A stretch of DNA of 9,759 nt from Alphaproteobacteria bacterium (GCA_030424705.1 JAUHWJ010000031.1:1-9759), one strand, 5' to 3'. Counted from the stretch's first letter, positions 1-7,094 are shown. Notes: a model not told the origin generated them from the sequence alone. A program made the numbers and translations.

Positions 1-227
1 AGGACATTCCGCTGCCCGACGACTGAGGGCTGGGAAATGGTCTGGCCGCAGGCGATGGGCAGCGGAATGTCCTCGAAGGCGCGGTCCTGAAAGGCGCGGT
101 CGAGGAAGAATTCGCGCGGGGTCTTCTCGAAGGCGTCGAGCAGGCGCTGGTCGGTGATCCCCTTCGAGCGGAGCGCGAAGACGAGCCGCATCATTCCTTC
201 GGCCCTCGCCTCCGCGCTCAGCGTCAT
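1..227 (-). CDS. pcm: Protein-L-isoaspartate O-methyltransferase, N-terminal part (runs off the left edge)
   Basis: This SAM-dependent enzyme methylates isoaspartyl residues in aged proteins and so starts their repair in the cytoplasm. Only the first 75 codons are inside the window; the family is usually about 210-220 residues. Reading the minus strand from the ATG at 227-225 gives [20 protein letters not shown], then a helical stretch with SKGITD (residues 21-26) and KTPREFF (35-41). Next comes the family signature [15 protein letters not shown] near residues 54-68, where the Pcm family has ALPIGxGQTISQP. The glycine-rich SAM-binding motif would lie further left, outside the window. The ATG overlaps the surE stop as ATGA (224-227), implying translational coupling. 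An alternative start at one of the two Met codons, residues 12-13, is possible. surE-pcm adjacency is widespread in proteobacteria and supports the call. Confidence 0.9.
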   Translation of the reverse strand, partial: MTLSAEARAEGMMRLVFALRSKGITDQRLLDAFEKTPREFFLDRAFQDRAFEDIPLPIACGQTISQPSVVGQRNV

Positions 228-1000
228 TCAGCGGCCTCGATCGCCGCCTGCGCCTCCGCGAGGAGGGCATGGTCGGTCAGGTCCGGGCGCATCGGCGTCG
301 CGGTGATCCACCCTTCGGCGCAGAGCGTGCTGTCCGCCTCCGGCGCGGCGGCGGCGTTGCGGGCGTTGTGGGCGAGCCAGAAATAGCGGCGCTGGTTCGG
401 CGCCAGCGCCTCCTGCACCTGGAAGGCTCCGCCGCGGCGACCCTGCGGGGCGAGGGTGAAGCCGCGGACGGCGGCGGGCGCGAGCGGCGGGAAATTCACA
501 TTATAGAAGACGTCCTGACCGAACGGCAGGGCGAGGACGCGGCGCACCGCGCCCGCCCCGTGCGCCCTTGCGGCGGCGAAGGCGTCCGCCGGCGCGCCGG
601 GGCCGGAGGCAAAATACTGGCTGAGCGCGATGGCGCGGACGCCCTGGATCGCCGCCTCCTTCGCGCCGGCGACGGTGCCGGAATAGACCGCGTCCTCCGC
701 CACGTTGTGCCCGCGATTGACGCCGGAGAGGACGAGATCGGGACGTTCCGGCAGGAGCTTCGTCACGCCGGCGATGGCGCAGTCGGCCGGGTGCCCCTCG
801 ATGCAGAAGCGCCGCTCCCCGAGCTGCGTGACGCGCATCGGCGAGGTGTAGGAGACGCAATGCGAGGCGCCGGAACGCTCGGTTTCCGGGGCGACGACCC
901 AGATCTCGCCGGAAGGACCGGCAAGCTCCGCCGCGATCTCCTCCGCCACGGCGAGGCCGGGCGCGTTGATGCCGTCGTCGTTCACGATGAGAATGCGCAT
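224..1000 (-). CDS. surE: 5'/3'-nucleotidase SurE (survival protein E)
   Basis: SurE is a cytoplasmic, divalent-metal-dependent phosphatase that hydrolyses nucleoside 5'- and 3'-monophosphates and is linked to stationary-phase survival. The product is 258 residues, normal for the family. It opens with [11 protein letters not shown], giving the metal-binding Asp8-Asp9 pair. Other signatures are APETERSG (38-44), HPADC (70-74) and SGVNRGHN (92-99, with metal-ligand Asn95), followed by [11 protein letters not shown] (106-116). I chose the ATG at 1000 because the family starts exactly at this beta strand. In-frame ATGs at 1057 and 1030 would add a 19- or 9-residue tail with no family match. The gene lies 79 nt downstream of serS with no T-rich hairpin between, so co-transcription is likely, and its TGA overlaps the pcm ATG. 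Confidence 0.95.
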   Translation of the reverse strand: MRILIVNDDGINAPGLAVAEEIAAELAGPSGEIWVVAPETERSGASHCVSYTSPMRVTQLGERRFCIEGHPADCAIAGVTKLLPERPDLVLSGVNRGHNVAEDAVYSGTVAGAKEAAIQGVRAIALSQYFASGPGAPADAFAAARAHGAGAVRRVLALPFGQDVFYNVNFPPLAPAAVRGFTLAPQGRRGGAFQVQEALAPNQRRYFWLAHNARNAAAAPEADSTLCAEGWITATPMRPDLTDHALLAEAQAAIEAAE

Positions 1001-1079
1001 GCAGGCCCCGCTCTTCCGGATCGCACTCATGTAAAGCCCGCGGCGGGACGCGTCCACCGCCTTCGCCGCGGCCCGCCTG

Positions 1080-2375
1080 TTACGATTCGAGCGCGCCGCC
1101 CGGACCGATCCGCCGCGCGCCGCCCATCCGCGGGCGTAGCGGCGCGGGGATCGCGACGCCGCCGTCCGCCTCCTGATACGTCTCGATCACGGCGATGAGC
1201 GCGCGGCCCACGGCGAGGCCTGAGCCGTTCAACGTGTGCAGGAATTCCGGTTTCGCCTCCGGCTCGGGCCGGAAGCGCGCGTTCATGCGGCGGGCCTGGA
1301 AATCGCCGCAGAGCGAGCAGGAGGAAATCTCGCGATAGGCGTTCTGGCCGGGGAGCCAGACTTCGAGGTCATAGGTCTTGCGGGCGCCGAAGCCCATGTC
1401 TCCGGTGCAGAGGACGACGGTGCGATAGGGGATTTCCAGCGCCTCCAGCACGCCTTCGGCGCAGCGCCGCATCCGCTCCAGCTCCGCCTCGCCCTCCTCC
1501 GGGCGGGTGAGGGAGACCATCTCCACCTTCTCGAACTGGTGCTGGCGGAGCATGCCGCGCGTGTCCTTCCCCGCGCTGCCGGCCTCGGAGCGGAAGCACT
1601 GGGTGTGGGCGACGTAGCGGCGGGGGAGGCTCGCGCCGTCGAGGATCTCGCCGGCGGCGAGGTTGGTGAGCGTCACCTCCGCGGTGGGGATGAGCCACCA
1701 GCCGTTCTCCGTCCTGTAGCTGTCCTCCGCGAATTTTGGGAGCTGGCCGGTGCCGTAGAAGGCCTCGTCCTTCACGAGGACGGGCGTCCATGTCTCGGTC
1801 AGGCCGTTCGTCTCGATGTGATGGTCGATCATGAACTGGGCGAGGGCGCGGTGGAGCCGCGCGAGCGCGCCCGAGAGGACGACGAAGCGGGCGCCGGAGA
1901 GCTTCGCGGCGGCGGCGAAGTCCATGCAGCCCATCGCCTCCCCGATCTCGTAATGCTCCTTCGGCGCGAAGGCGTAGTCGCGGGGGGCGCTCCAGCGATG
2001 GACCTCGACATTGTCGTTCTCGTCCGCGCCGTCTGGCGCGTCCGCGAGGGGAAGGTTGGGGAGGCGGGCGAGGGCGTCCGCGAGGCGGGAATCCTCGGCC
2101 TTCGCCTCTTCCTCCAGGCGGGCGATCTCTTCCTTCTTCGCCGAGACGAGATCCCTGAGGCGGGCGAATTCCGCCTCGTCGCCCTTGGCCTTCGCGGCGC
2201 CGACGGCCTTCGAGGCGGCGTTGCGCTCAGCCAGCGCGGCTTCGGCCGCGGCGATCTTCGCGCGGCGCGCAGCGTCGAGGGCGAGGAGTTCGGCCGATAC
2301 GGGGGCGAGACCGCGCCGGGCGAGCGCGGCGTCGAAGGCTTCGGGGTTCTCGCGGATATAGCGGATGTCGTGCAT
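1080..2375 (-). CDS. serS: Seryl-tRNA synthetase
   Basis: This class II aminoacyl-tRNA synthetase charges tRNA-Ser (and tRNA-Sec where present) with serine in the cytosol. The 431-residue product matches the usual bacterial length of about 430. Residues 1-105 form the charged N-terminal tRNA-binding arm, starting [18 protein letters not shown] and continuing as an Ala/Glu/Lys-rich antiparallel coiled coil. The catalytic domain follows, with the serine-binding TAE loop (231-233), motif 2 around [14 protein letters not shown] (261-274) and [10 protein letters not shown] (277-286), the [13 protein letters not shown] block (351-363), and motif 3 NGSGLAVGR (383-391). The ATG at 2375 fits the family N-terminus, with a GAGGGC Shine-Dalgarno-like stretch just upstream. 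The frame stays open far beyond it, but that extension is antisense to fabD and is spurious. The gene is divergent from fabD and probably heads serS-surE-pcm. Confidence 0.97.
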   Translation of the reverse strand: MHDIRYIRENPEAFDAALARRGLAPVSAELLALDAARRAKIAAAEAALAERNAASKAVGAAKAKGDEAEFARLRDLVSAKKEEIARLEEEAKAEDSRLADALARLPNLPLADAPDGADENDNVEVHRWSAPRDYAFAPKEHYEIGEAMGCMDFAAAAKLSGARFVVLSGALARLHRALAQFMIDHHIETNGLTETWTPVLVKDEAFYGTGQLPKFAEDSYRTENGWWLIPTAEVTLTNLAAGEILDGASLPRRYVAHTQCFRSEAGSAGKDTRGMLRQHQFEKVEMVSLTRPEEGEAELERMRRCAEGVLEALEIPYRTVVLCTGDMGFGARKTYDLEVWLPGQNAYREISSCSLCGDFQARRMNARFRPEPEAKPEFLHTLNGSGLAVGRALIAVIETYQEADGGVAIPAPLRPRMGGARRIGPGGALES

Positions 2376-2495
2376 GGCTCGGCCCTCGGCTGGAACGGCG
2401 CTTCTATGCCCGAGCGGCGCGGCGGAGGCCAGAGCCGGCGGCTTGACTTCGCGGGGCGCGGCGCGGAAGGAGGCCGAAAGGACAGGGAGGCGCGG
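2376..2495. promoter_or_regulatory. Divergent intergenic region between serS and fabD
   Basis: These 120 nt separate two genes read outward, so both promoters should lie here or just inside the genes. On the plus strand a TTGACT at 2443-2448 resembles a -35 box, but no good -10 follows at 16-18 nt. On the minus strand CATAGA (complement of 2403-2408) is a possible -10 box for serS without a clear -35. The plus-strand end carries AGGGAGG (2484-2490), a strong Shine-Dalgarno placed 5 nt before the fabD ATG. The role as a promoter region is inferred from gene layout, and the individual boxes are weak. Confidence 0.4.
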
Positions 2496-3443
2496 ATGAG
2501 TTGGGCGTTCATCTTTCCGGGGCAGGGGGCTCAGGCGGTCGGCATGGGGCTCGACCTCGCGGCGCGATATCCTTCGGCGAAGGCAGTATTCGAGGAGGTT
2601 GACGACGCGCTTGGCGAGAAGCTCTCCTCGCTGATCGCGGAGGGGCCGATCGAGACGCTGACGCTGACGGCGAACGCGCAGCCGGCGCTTATGGCGACCT
2701 CGCTGGCGGCGCTGCGGGCGCTGGAGGCGGAGGGCGTTTCGGTCAGGAACGCCGCCTTCGTCGCCGGCCATTCGCTGGGCGAGTATTCGGCGCTCACGGC
2801 GGCGGGGGCCTTCACCGTCGGCGAGGCTGCGAAGCTCCTGCGCGTCCGCGGCGAGGCGATGCAGGCGGCGACGCCGGAAGGGGTCGGCGCGATGGCGGCG
2901 ATCCTCGGCCTCGACTTCGCGGCGGTGGCGGAGGTCGCGGCCGAGGCGGCGCAGGGCGAAGTCTGCCAGGCGGCGAACGACAACGACCCGGCGCAGGTCG
3001 TCATCTCCGGGCATCGCGCCGCGGTCGAGCGGGCGGCGGAGATCGCGAAGGCGCGGGGCGCGAAGCGGGCGCTGATGCTGCCGGTCAGCGCGCCGTTCCA
3101 CTGCGCGCTGATGGCGCCGGCGGCGGAGCGGATGCGCGAGGCGCTGGCGGGCGCGACGCTGCGCGCGCCGGCCGTTCCGCTTGTCGCGAATGTGCGGGCG
3201 GAGGCGGTTTCCGACCCGGAGACGATCCGCGCGCTTCTGATCGAGCAGGTGACGGGCGCGGTGCGCTGGCGCGAAAGCGTGATGTGGATGGCCGGCGCAG
3301 GCGTGACCGGAACGGTCGAGATCGGGGCCGGCAAGGCGCTTTCGGGGATGGTCAGGCGGATCGAGAAATCCATGGCCGCGCTCGCGGCGGGGACGGCTGA
3401 CGAGGCGAGCGCCGCGGCGGCGGCGGTGAAGGGAGAGGCATGA
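2496..3443 (+). CDS. fabD: Malonyl-CoA:ACP transacylase
   Basis: FabD moves the malonyl group from CoA to the phosphopantetheine arm of acyl carrier protein, supplying extender units for type II fatty acid synthesis in the cytosol. The 315-residue product starts [18 protein letters not shown], the FPGQG signature of the family. [10 protein letters not shown] (91-100) contains the nucleophile Ser93. Arg118 (RVRGEAMQ) is the expected carboxylate-binding residue, and His202 ([11 protein letters not shown]) completes the Ser-His pair. The [13 protein letters not shown] block (160-172) and [13 protein letters not shown] (277-289) are also typical. The last 25 or so residues are an Ala-rich low-complexity tail. 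The start is set by AGGGAGG 5 nt upstream; the open frame further upstream is antisense to serS. Its TGA overlaps the fabG start, so the two are probably translated as a coupled pair. Confidence 0.97.
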   Translation: MSWAFIFPGQGAQAVGMGLDLAARYPSAKAVFEEVDDALGEKLSSLIAEGPIETLTLTANAQPALMATSLAALRALEAEGVSVRNAAFVAGHSLGEYSALTAAGAFTVGEAAKLLRVRGEAMQAATPEGVGAMAAILGLDFAAVAEVAAEAAQGEVCQAANDNDPAQVVISGHRAAVERAAEIAKARGAKRALMLPVSAPFHCALMAPAAERMREALAGATLRAPAVPLVANVRAEAVSDPETIRALLIEQVTGAVRWRESVMWMAGAGVTGTVEIGAGKALSGMVRRIEKSMAALAAGTADEASAAAAAVKGEA

Positions 3444-4180
3444 TGTTCGATCTGACGGGAAAGACCGCCCTTGTCACCGGCGCCTCCGGCGGGATCGGGG
3501 CGGCGATCGCGCGCGCTCTGCTTGGCGCGGGCGCCGAGGTCGGCCTTTCGGGGACGCGGACGGAGCCGCTCGAGGCGCTCGCCGCGGAGCTCGGCGCGCG
3601 GGCGCATGTGCTTCCCTGCGACCTTTCCGATGGCGCGGCGGTGGATGCGCTCGTGGGGCGCGCCTCCGAGGCGATGGGCGGCGTTTCGATCCTCGTGAAC
3701 AACGCGGGACTGACGCGGGACAATCTCTTCATGCGCATGAGCCAGGAGGAATGGGACCAGGTCATCGCCGTCAACCTCACGGCGACGTTCCGGCTTTCGC
3801 GCGCCGCGCTCCGCGGGATGATGAAGGCGCGCTGGGGGCGCATCGTCAACATCAGCTCGGTGGTCGGCGTGACGGGGAATCCGGGGCAGGGGAATTACGC
3901 CGCCTCGAAGGCCGGCATGATCGGGATGACGAAGTCGCTCGCGGCGGAGGTGGCGAGCCGGAACGTGACGGCGAACTGCATCGCGCCCGGCTTCATCCGC
4001 ACCGCGATGACGGACGCGCTGAAGGAGGAACAGAAGGCGAAGATCAACGCCGTGATTCCGGCCGGACGCATGGGTGAGGCGGAGGAGATCGCCGCCGCCG
4101 CGCTCTATCTCGCCAGCGAGGAGGCGGCTTATGTCACCGGTCAGACGCTTCATGTGAATGGCGGAATGGCGATGATCTGA
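3440..4180 (+). CDS. fabG: 3-oxoacyl-[acyl-carrier-protein] reductase
   Basis: FabG is the NADPH-dependent short-chain dehydrogenase/reductase that reduces beta-ketoacyl-ACP in each elongation cycle. The 246-residue length is typical. The Rossmann cofactor motif is TGASGGIG (13-20), followed by NNAG (87-90). The catalytic set is Asn112, Ser140 (NISSVVG), Tyr153 and Lys157 (YAASK). [14 protein letters not shown] and the C-terminal [15 protein letters not shown] are characteristic of true FabG among SDR enzymes, and the fabD/acpP neighbours make this the housekeeping copy. The start is ambiguous: ATG ATG at 3440 and 3443. The first overlaps the fabD stop as ATGA, and the second sits better behind the GGGAGAGG stretch at 3431-3438. 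No intrinsic terminator follows the stop codon. Confidence 0.97.
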   Translation: MMFDLTGKTALVTGASGGIGAAIARALLGAGAEVGLSGTRTEPLEALAAELGARAHVLPCDLSDGAAVDALVGRASEAMGGVSILVNNAGLTRDNLFMRMSQEEWDQVIAVNLTATFRLSRAALRGMMKARWGRIVNISSVVGVTGNPGQGNYAASKAGMIGMTKSLAAEVASRNVTANCIAPGFIRTAMTDALKEEQKAKINAVIPAGRMGEAEEIAAAALYLASEEAAYVTGQTLHVNGGMAMI

Positions 4181-4220
4181 GCGCCGCCACGGGCGAGCGG
4201 AGCGGCGGGCATTCCCCCGT

Positions 4221-4248
4221 TTGCACTCCCCGGCGCTTATGGTAAGAG
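4221..4248 (+). promoter_or_regulatory. Possible acpP promoter in the 176-nt fabG-acpP gap
   Basis: The gap 4181-4356 is the longest non-coding stretch in the window and probably holds a promoter for acpP, which is usually expressed far above the other fab genes. TTGCAC (4221-4226) resembles a -35 box. A TAAGAG at 4243-4248 lies 16 nt after it, and a TATGGT at 4238-4243 is a better box but too close to that -35. I see no riboswitch-like fold and no clear operator. The assignment rests on gene layout and one fair hexamer, so it is tentative. Confidence 0.25.
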
Positions 4249-4356
4249 CCCCCCAAGCGACGCGGGCGCGCCCCGAAGCGTGAAGAACAACAAGCCGGCC
4301 GTTGCGCCGACCGCCGAACCGCAGCGAGGCGCCTGCCTCCAGAAGAGGGAACGAGT

Positions 4357-4596
4357 ATGAGCGATATCGCAGATCGCGTTAAGAAGATCGTCGTGGACCA
4401 TCTCGGCGTCGAAGAGGACAAGGTGACCGAGAAGGCCAGCTTCATCGACGACCTCGGCGCGGACAGCCTCGACACCGTCGAACTCGTGATGGCGTTCGAG
4501 GAGGAATTCGGCATCGAGATCCCGGACGATGCTGCCGAGACGATCCAGACGTTCGGCGACGCGGTGAAGTTCATCTCCGATCACGCCGAAGCCTGA
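4357..4596 (+). CDS. acpP: Acyl carrier protein
   Basis: ACP carries growing acyl chains on a 4'-phosphopantetheine group and serves FabD, FabG and FabF encoded around it, as well as phospholipid and lipid A synthesis. The product is 79 residues and strongly acidic, as expected. The [16 protein letters not shown] helix II region holds the modified serine at Ser37 within the conserved DSL triplet (36-38). The N-terminal [18 protein letters not shown] and the [17 protein letters not shown] stretch match alphaproteobacterial ACPs. A clear ribosome binding site, GAGGGA (4345-4350), lies 6 nt before the ATG. A strong intrinsic terminator begins about 25 nt after the stop, so a short monocistronic acpP transcript is likely. 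Confidence 0.98.
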   Translation: MSDIADRVKKIVVDHLGVEEDKVTEKASFIDDLGADSLDTVELVMAFEEEFGIEIPDDAAETIQTFGDAVKFISDHAEA

Positions 4597-4621
4597 GCTC
4601 CGGCGAAGACGGACGGAAACG

Positions 4622-4651
4622 GCGCCCGGGCATCTCGGGCGCTGTTTTTTT
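4622..4651 (+). terminator. Intrinsic terminator after acpP
   Basis: A perfect 7-bp GC stem, GCGCCCG (4622-4628) with CGGGCGC (4636-4642), encloses a 7-nt loop. It is followed by TGTTTTTTT (4643-4651), seven uninterrupted T. The outer G4621 and T4643 can add a wobble pair. It ends the short acpP transcript and lies 56 nt before the fabF start, so fabF needs read-through or its own promoter. Confidence 0.9.
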
Positions 4652-4707
4652 GTCCGGCCCGTCGCTAGAGTTCCGCGCTTGAAGGCGAGGAAAGAAAAGA
4701 GAAGCGC

Positions 4708-5964
4708 ATGAGACGTGTTGTCGTGACCGGTCTTGGAATGGTGACGCCGCTGGGCTGCGGCGTCGAGGAGACCTGGGCCCGGCTGATCGCCGGCGAATCC
4801 GGCGCCGGCGCGATCAAGGGCTTCCCCGCCGATCATCTCCCCTGCCGCATCGCATGCGAGATTCCGCTGGGCGACGGGCCGGGCCTCTACAACCCCGACG
4901 ATTGGGTGGAGAAGAAGGAGCAGCGGAAGATCGACCGCTTCATCACCTATGCGCTGACCGCGGCGGAGCAGGCGATCCGCGATGCGGGCTGGGTGGATGT
5001 CGACGAGGCGGAGAAGCTGCGCACCGGGGTCATGATCGGCTCCGGCATCGGCGGAATCGAGACGATCGCGGAGACGGCGGTGACGCTGAAGGAGAAGGGG
5101 GCGCGGCGCGTCTCCCCGTTCTTCATCCCGTCCGCGCTCATCAATCTCTGCTCGGGGCAGGTTTCGATCCGCCACGGCTTCAAGGGTCCGAACCATGCGG
5201 TGGTGACGGCCTGCTCGACCGGCGCGCACGCCATCGGGGATGCGGCGCGGCTCATCATGCTGGGCGACGCGGACGTGATGGTGGCGGGCGGCGCGGAAAG
5301 CCCTGTCTGCGAGATTTCGGTGGCGGGGTTCTCCGCCTGCCGCGCGCTCTCGACGAACTGGAACGACGAGCCGCACCGCGCGTCCCGCCCTTATGACAAG
5401 GGCCGCGACGGGTTCGTGATGGGGGAGGGCGCGGGCGTCGTCGTGCTCGAGGAACTCGACCATGCGGTGAAGCGCGGCGCCAAGATCTACGGCGAGGTCG
5501 CGGGATACGGGCTTTCGGGCGACGCCTATCACATCACCTCGCCTGCGCCGGACGGCGACGGCGGGTTCCGCTCCATGGCCGCCGCGCTGGCGCGGGCCGG
5601 GATCATGCCCGGCGATATCGATTACGTGAACGCCCACGGGACCTCGACGCCGCTCGGCGACGAGATCGAATTGAGGGCGGTGACGCGGCTGCTCGGCAAT
5701 GCGGCCGGCGGCGTCACGATGTCTTCCACGAAGAGCGCGATCGGGCATCTCCTCGGCGCCGCGGGGGCGGTGGAGGCGATCTTCTGTGTTCTCGCGATGC
5801 GCGACGGCGTGGCGCCGCCGACACTGAATCTCGAGGACCCTTCTGTCGAGAGCGAGATCGACCTCGCCCCGCTGAAGGCGGTGAAGCGCGATATCGACGT
5901 CGCGCTCTCCAATTCCTTCGGCTTCGGGGGGACCAACGCCTCGCTCATCTTCCGCAAGGTCTGA
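4708..5964 (+). CDS. fabF: 3-oxoacyl-[acyl-carrier-protein] synthase II
   Basis: FabF is the condensing enzyme that joins malonyl-ACP to acyl-ACP and sets long-chain and unsaturated fatty acid length. The 418-residue product has the thiolase fold of the KAS I/II group: RRVVVTGLGMVTPLG at the N-terminus, active-site Cys169 in VTACSTGAHAIG, His310 in NAHGTSTPLGD and His347 in KSAIGHLLGAAGAVEA. The C-terminal SNSFGFGGTNASLIF loop is also diagnostic. Cys-His-His identifies a chain-elongating KAS rather than the initiating FabH (Cys-His-Asn), and the neighbouring acpP argues for FabF over FabB. The Shine-Dalgarno is weak (AAGAGAAG just before the ATG). A possible -10 box TAGAGT (4666-4671) lacks a good -35. 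The gene is followed after 9 nt by mltG, so these two are probably co-transcribed. Confidence 0.97.
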   Translation: MRRVVVTGLGMVTPLGCGVEETWARLIAGESGAGAIKGFPADHLPCRIACEIPLGDGPGLYNPDDWVEKKEQRKIDRFITYALTAAEQAIRDAGWVDVDEAEKLRTGVMIGSGIGGIETIAETAVTLKEKGARRVSPFFIPSALINLCSGQVSIRHGFKGPNHAVVTACSTGAHAIGDAARLIMLGDADVMVAGGAESPVCEISVAGFSACRALSTNWNDEPHRASRPYDKGRDGFVMGEGAGVVVLEELDHAVKRGAKIYGEVAGYGLSGDAYHITSPAPDGDGGFRSMAAALARAGIMPGDIDYVNAHGTSTPLGDEIELRAVTRLLGNAAGGVTMSSTKSAIGHLLGAAGAVEAIFCVLAMRDGVAPPTLNLEDPSVESEIDLAPLKAVKRDIDVALSNSFGFGGTNASLIFRKV

Positions 5965-5973
5965 GCGGCGGCG

Positions 5974-6963
5974 ATGGCCAGACACCTCGCCGCGAATGCG
6001 CTGACGGTCCTGTTCGTCCTCTGCCTCGTGCTGGCGGGGCTGGCGACATGGTCCGTTCGTTCCTTCACGGCGCCGGGGCCGCTGACCGAGGCGCGCGAGG
6101 TCGCGCTGCCGCGCGGCGCCTCGCTGACGACCGTTTCTGAGCGGCTGGAGGAGGAGGGCGTCATCACGAACGCAACGATCTTCCGCCTCGGCGCGCGCTA
6201 TCGCGGGGAGGACCAGGCGCTCAAGTTCGGGGAATACGAGATCCCGGCCGCGGCCTCGATGGAGCAGGTGCTGGAGATCATCGTCTCGGGCCGCTCGATC
6301 CAGCACCGGGTCACGGTTGCGGAGGGCCTGACCAGCTGGGAAGTCGTCGAGCTGTTGCGCGCGAACGATCTCCTGACCGGGGAGATCGCGGAGACGCCGC
6401 CGGAGGGAAGCCTCGCGCCCGACACCTATTTCGTCGCTCGCGGCATGAGCCGCGCCGAGCTGATCGGGCGGATGCAGGCGGCGCAGGCCCGGATTCTGGA
6501 AACGGCGTGGGAGATGCGCCTGCCGGACACGCCGCTCCGCACGCCGGAGGAGGCGCTGACGCTCGCTTCGATCATCGAGAAGGAGACCGGGGTCGCCGAG
6601 GAGCGGCCGCTTGTCGGGGGCGTCTTCGTGAACCGGCTTCGACGCGGGATGCGGCTGCAATCGGACCCGACGATCATCTATGGCATCACGGGAGGGCAGG
6701 GCCCGCTCGATCGGTCGCTCACCCGCTCCGATATCGAGCGGCCTACAGCCTACAACACTTATGTGATCGACCGGCTCCCGCCGGGACCGATCGCGAATCC
6801 CGGACGCGACGCGATCCTCGCCGCGGTGCGGCCGGAGGAGACTGAAGCGCTGTACTTTGTCGCCGACGGCACGGGCGGCCACGCTTTTGCGACGACCTTG
6901 CAGGAGCACAATCGCAACGTTGCCGCCTGGCGGCGGATCGAACGCGAGCGGCAGGGAAACTGA
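5974..6963 (+). CDS. mltG: Endolytic murein transglycosylase MltG (YceG-like)
   Basis: MltG is an inner-membrane lytic transglycosylase that cuts nascent peptidoglycan strands internally and is thought to end glycan polymerisation. Older annotations wrongly call it aminodeoxychorismate lyase. The 329-residue product has one N-terminal membrane segment (about residues 9-28), then a LysM-like region (about 40-108) beginning EVALPRGASL. The YceG catalytic domain follows, with SLAPDTYFV (146-154), the active-site glutamate Glu202 in ASIIEKETG (198-206), and LQSDPTIIYG. Near the C-terminus are YNTYVIDRLPPGPIANPG and EALYFVADGTGGHAF, both strongly conserved in the family. No lipobox is seen, so it should be a bitopic membrane protein facing the periplasm. 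It starts 9 nt after fabF with only a weak ribosome binding site, suggesting coupling to fabF. This fabF-mltG order is common in alphaproteobacteria. Confidence 0.95.
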   Translation: MARHLAANALTVLFVLCLVLAGLATWSVRSFTAPGPLTEAREVALPRGASLTTVSERLEEEGVITNATIFRLGARYRGEDQALKFGEYEIPAAASMEQVLEIIVSGRSIQHRVTVAEGLTSWEVVELLRANDLLTGEIAETPPEGSLAPDTYFVARGMSRAELIGRMQAAQARILETAWEMRLPDTPLRTPEEALTLASIIEKETGVAEERPLVGGVFVNRLRRGMRLQSDPTIIYGITGGQGPLDRSLTRSDIERPTAYNTYVIDRLPPGPIANPGRDAILAAVRPEETEALYFVADGTGGHAFATTLQEHNRNVAAWRRIERERQGN

Positions 6964-6990
6964 GCGGAGATGCAACCCTGAATTTAGCGC

Positions 6991-7019
6991 TTGACTTGGC
7001 GCTCGCTCCGGTGTAGCTA
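6991..7019 (+). promoter_or_regulatory. Candidate sigma-70-type promoter upstream of the GTA genes
   Basis: TTGACT (6991-6996), five of six bases of the -35 consensus, is followed after exactly 17 nt by TAGCTA (7014-7019), a weak -10 box. A start near 7025-7027 would give a leader of about 70 nt before g1. It is the best promoter-like match in the gap between mltG and g1, but function is inferred. I found no full TTAA-N7-TTAA CtrA site here. Confidence 0.5.
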
Positions 7020-7020
7020 A

Positions 7021-7067
7021 GGCGCACACTGCGAAGAATCCGAAAAGCCGGCGGCACCCTGTGCGCC
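7021..7067. repeat. Inverted repeat with an arm inside the terminator stem
   Basis: GGCGCACA (7021-7028) and TGTGCGCC (7060-7067) are perfect 8-bp reverse complements separated by 31 nt. The right arm uses the loop T and most of the 3' strand of the terminator hairpin at 7043-7074, so the two RNA folds exclude each other. It may be an antiterminator, a DNA operator around the start site, or chance in GC-rich sequence. Confidence 0.45.
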
Positions 7068-7074
7068 GGTTTTT
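7043..7074 (+). terminator. Intrinsic terminator between mltG and GTA g1
   Basis: CCGGC (7048-7052) and GCAC (7054-7057) pair with GTGC (7061-7064) and GCCGG (7065-7069). This makes a 9-bp stem with one bulged G (7053) and a CCT loop. A GGTTTTT end with T7070-7074 follows, and the A-run 7043-7046 can pair with the T-run to lengthen the stem. A second T-run (7077-7080) lies just beyond. It may close the fabF-mltG transcript 84 nt after the mltG stop. Because it lies between the candidate promoter and g1, ending 20 nt before the g1 start, it could also act as an attenuator. Confidence 0.85.
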
Positions 7075-7077
7075 CCT

Positions 7078-7087
7078 TTTCCGGAAA
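7078..7087. promoter_or_regulatory. Palindrome over the g1 ribosome binding site
   Basis: TTTCCGGAAA is a perfect 10-bp palindrome. Its right half, together with the next base, is the GGAAAG Shine-Dalgarno (7083-7088) 6 nt before the g1 ATG. The preceding T-tract and CC (7072-7076) could also pair with GGAAA (7083-7087) across a 6-nt loop. It could be a protein operator or a translational lock, but a short palindrome alone is weak evidence. Confidence 0.3.
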
Positions 7088-7094
7088 GATCGCC

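Noticed and set aside
1001..1079. Terminator or promoter between serS and surE
   Set aside because: Short GC palindromes such as GGACGCGTCC are present but no T-run follows on the minus strand and no paired -35/-10 boxes are visible. Co-transcription is the simpler reading.
1236..2495. In-frame upstream extension of fabD across serS
   Set aside because: FabD homology begins at the ATG at 2496 behind a strong ribosome binding site. The upstream part is the reverse complement of serS coding sequence and resembles no protein family.
2376..3101. N-terminal extension of the serS frame into fabD
   Set aside because: The family start [11 protein letters not shown] lies at 2375. The extension is Arg-rich antisense translation of fabD.
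2531..4153. Minus-strand open frame of 540 codons under fabD and fabG
   Set aside because: It is antisense to two genes with all catalytic residues present, and its low-complexity Ser/Ala/Arg segments are those of a shadow frame.
6981..7000. Possible CtrA-binding site upstream of g1
   Set aside because: I looked for TTAA-N7-TTAA because CtrA controls GTAs. Only TTTAG and TTGAC fragments occur and they do not form the motif, so direct CtrA binding is not supported.
4237..7029. Very long minus-strand open frame (930 codons) under acpP, fabF and mltG
   Set aside because: It is antisense to three clear conserved genes, and its sequence is rich in Arg, Ala, Asp and His, as expected from reversed high-GC codons. 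It has no recognisable domain.
6964..7094. tRNA gene or attachment site at the junction with the GTA genes
   Set aside because: No cloverleaf fold, GTTCGA-type T-loop or duplicated core sequence was found, so there is no sign of tRNA-targeted integration inside this window.
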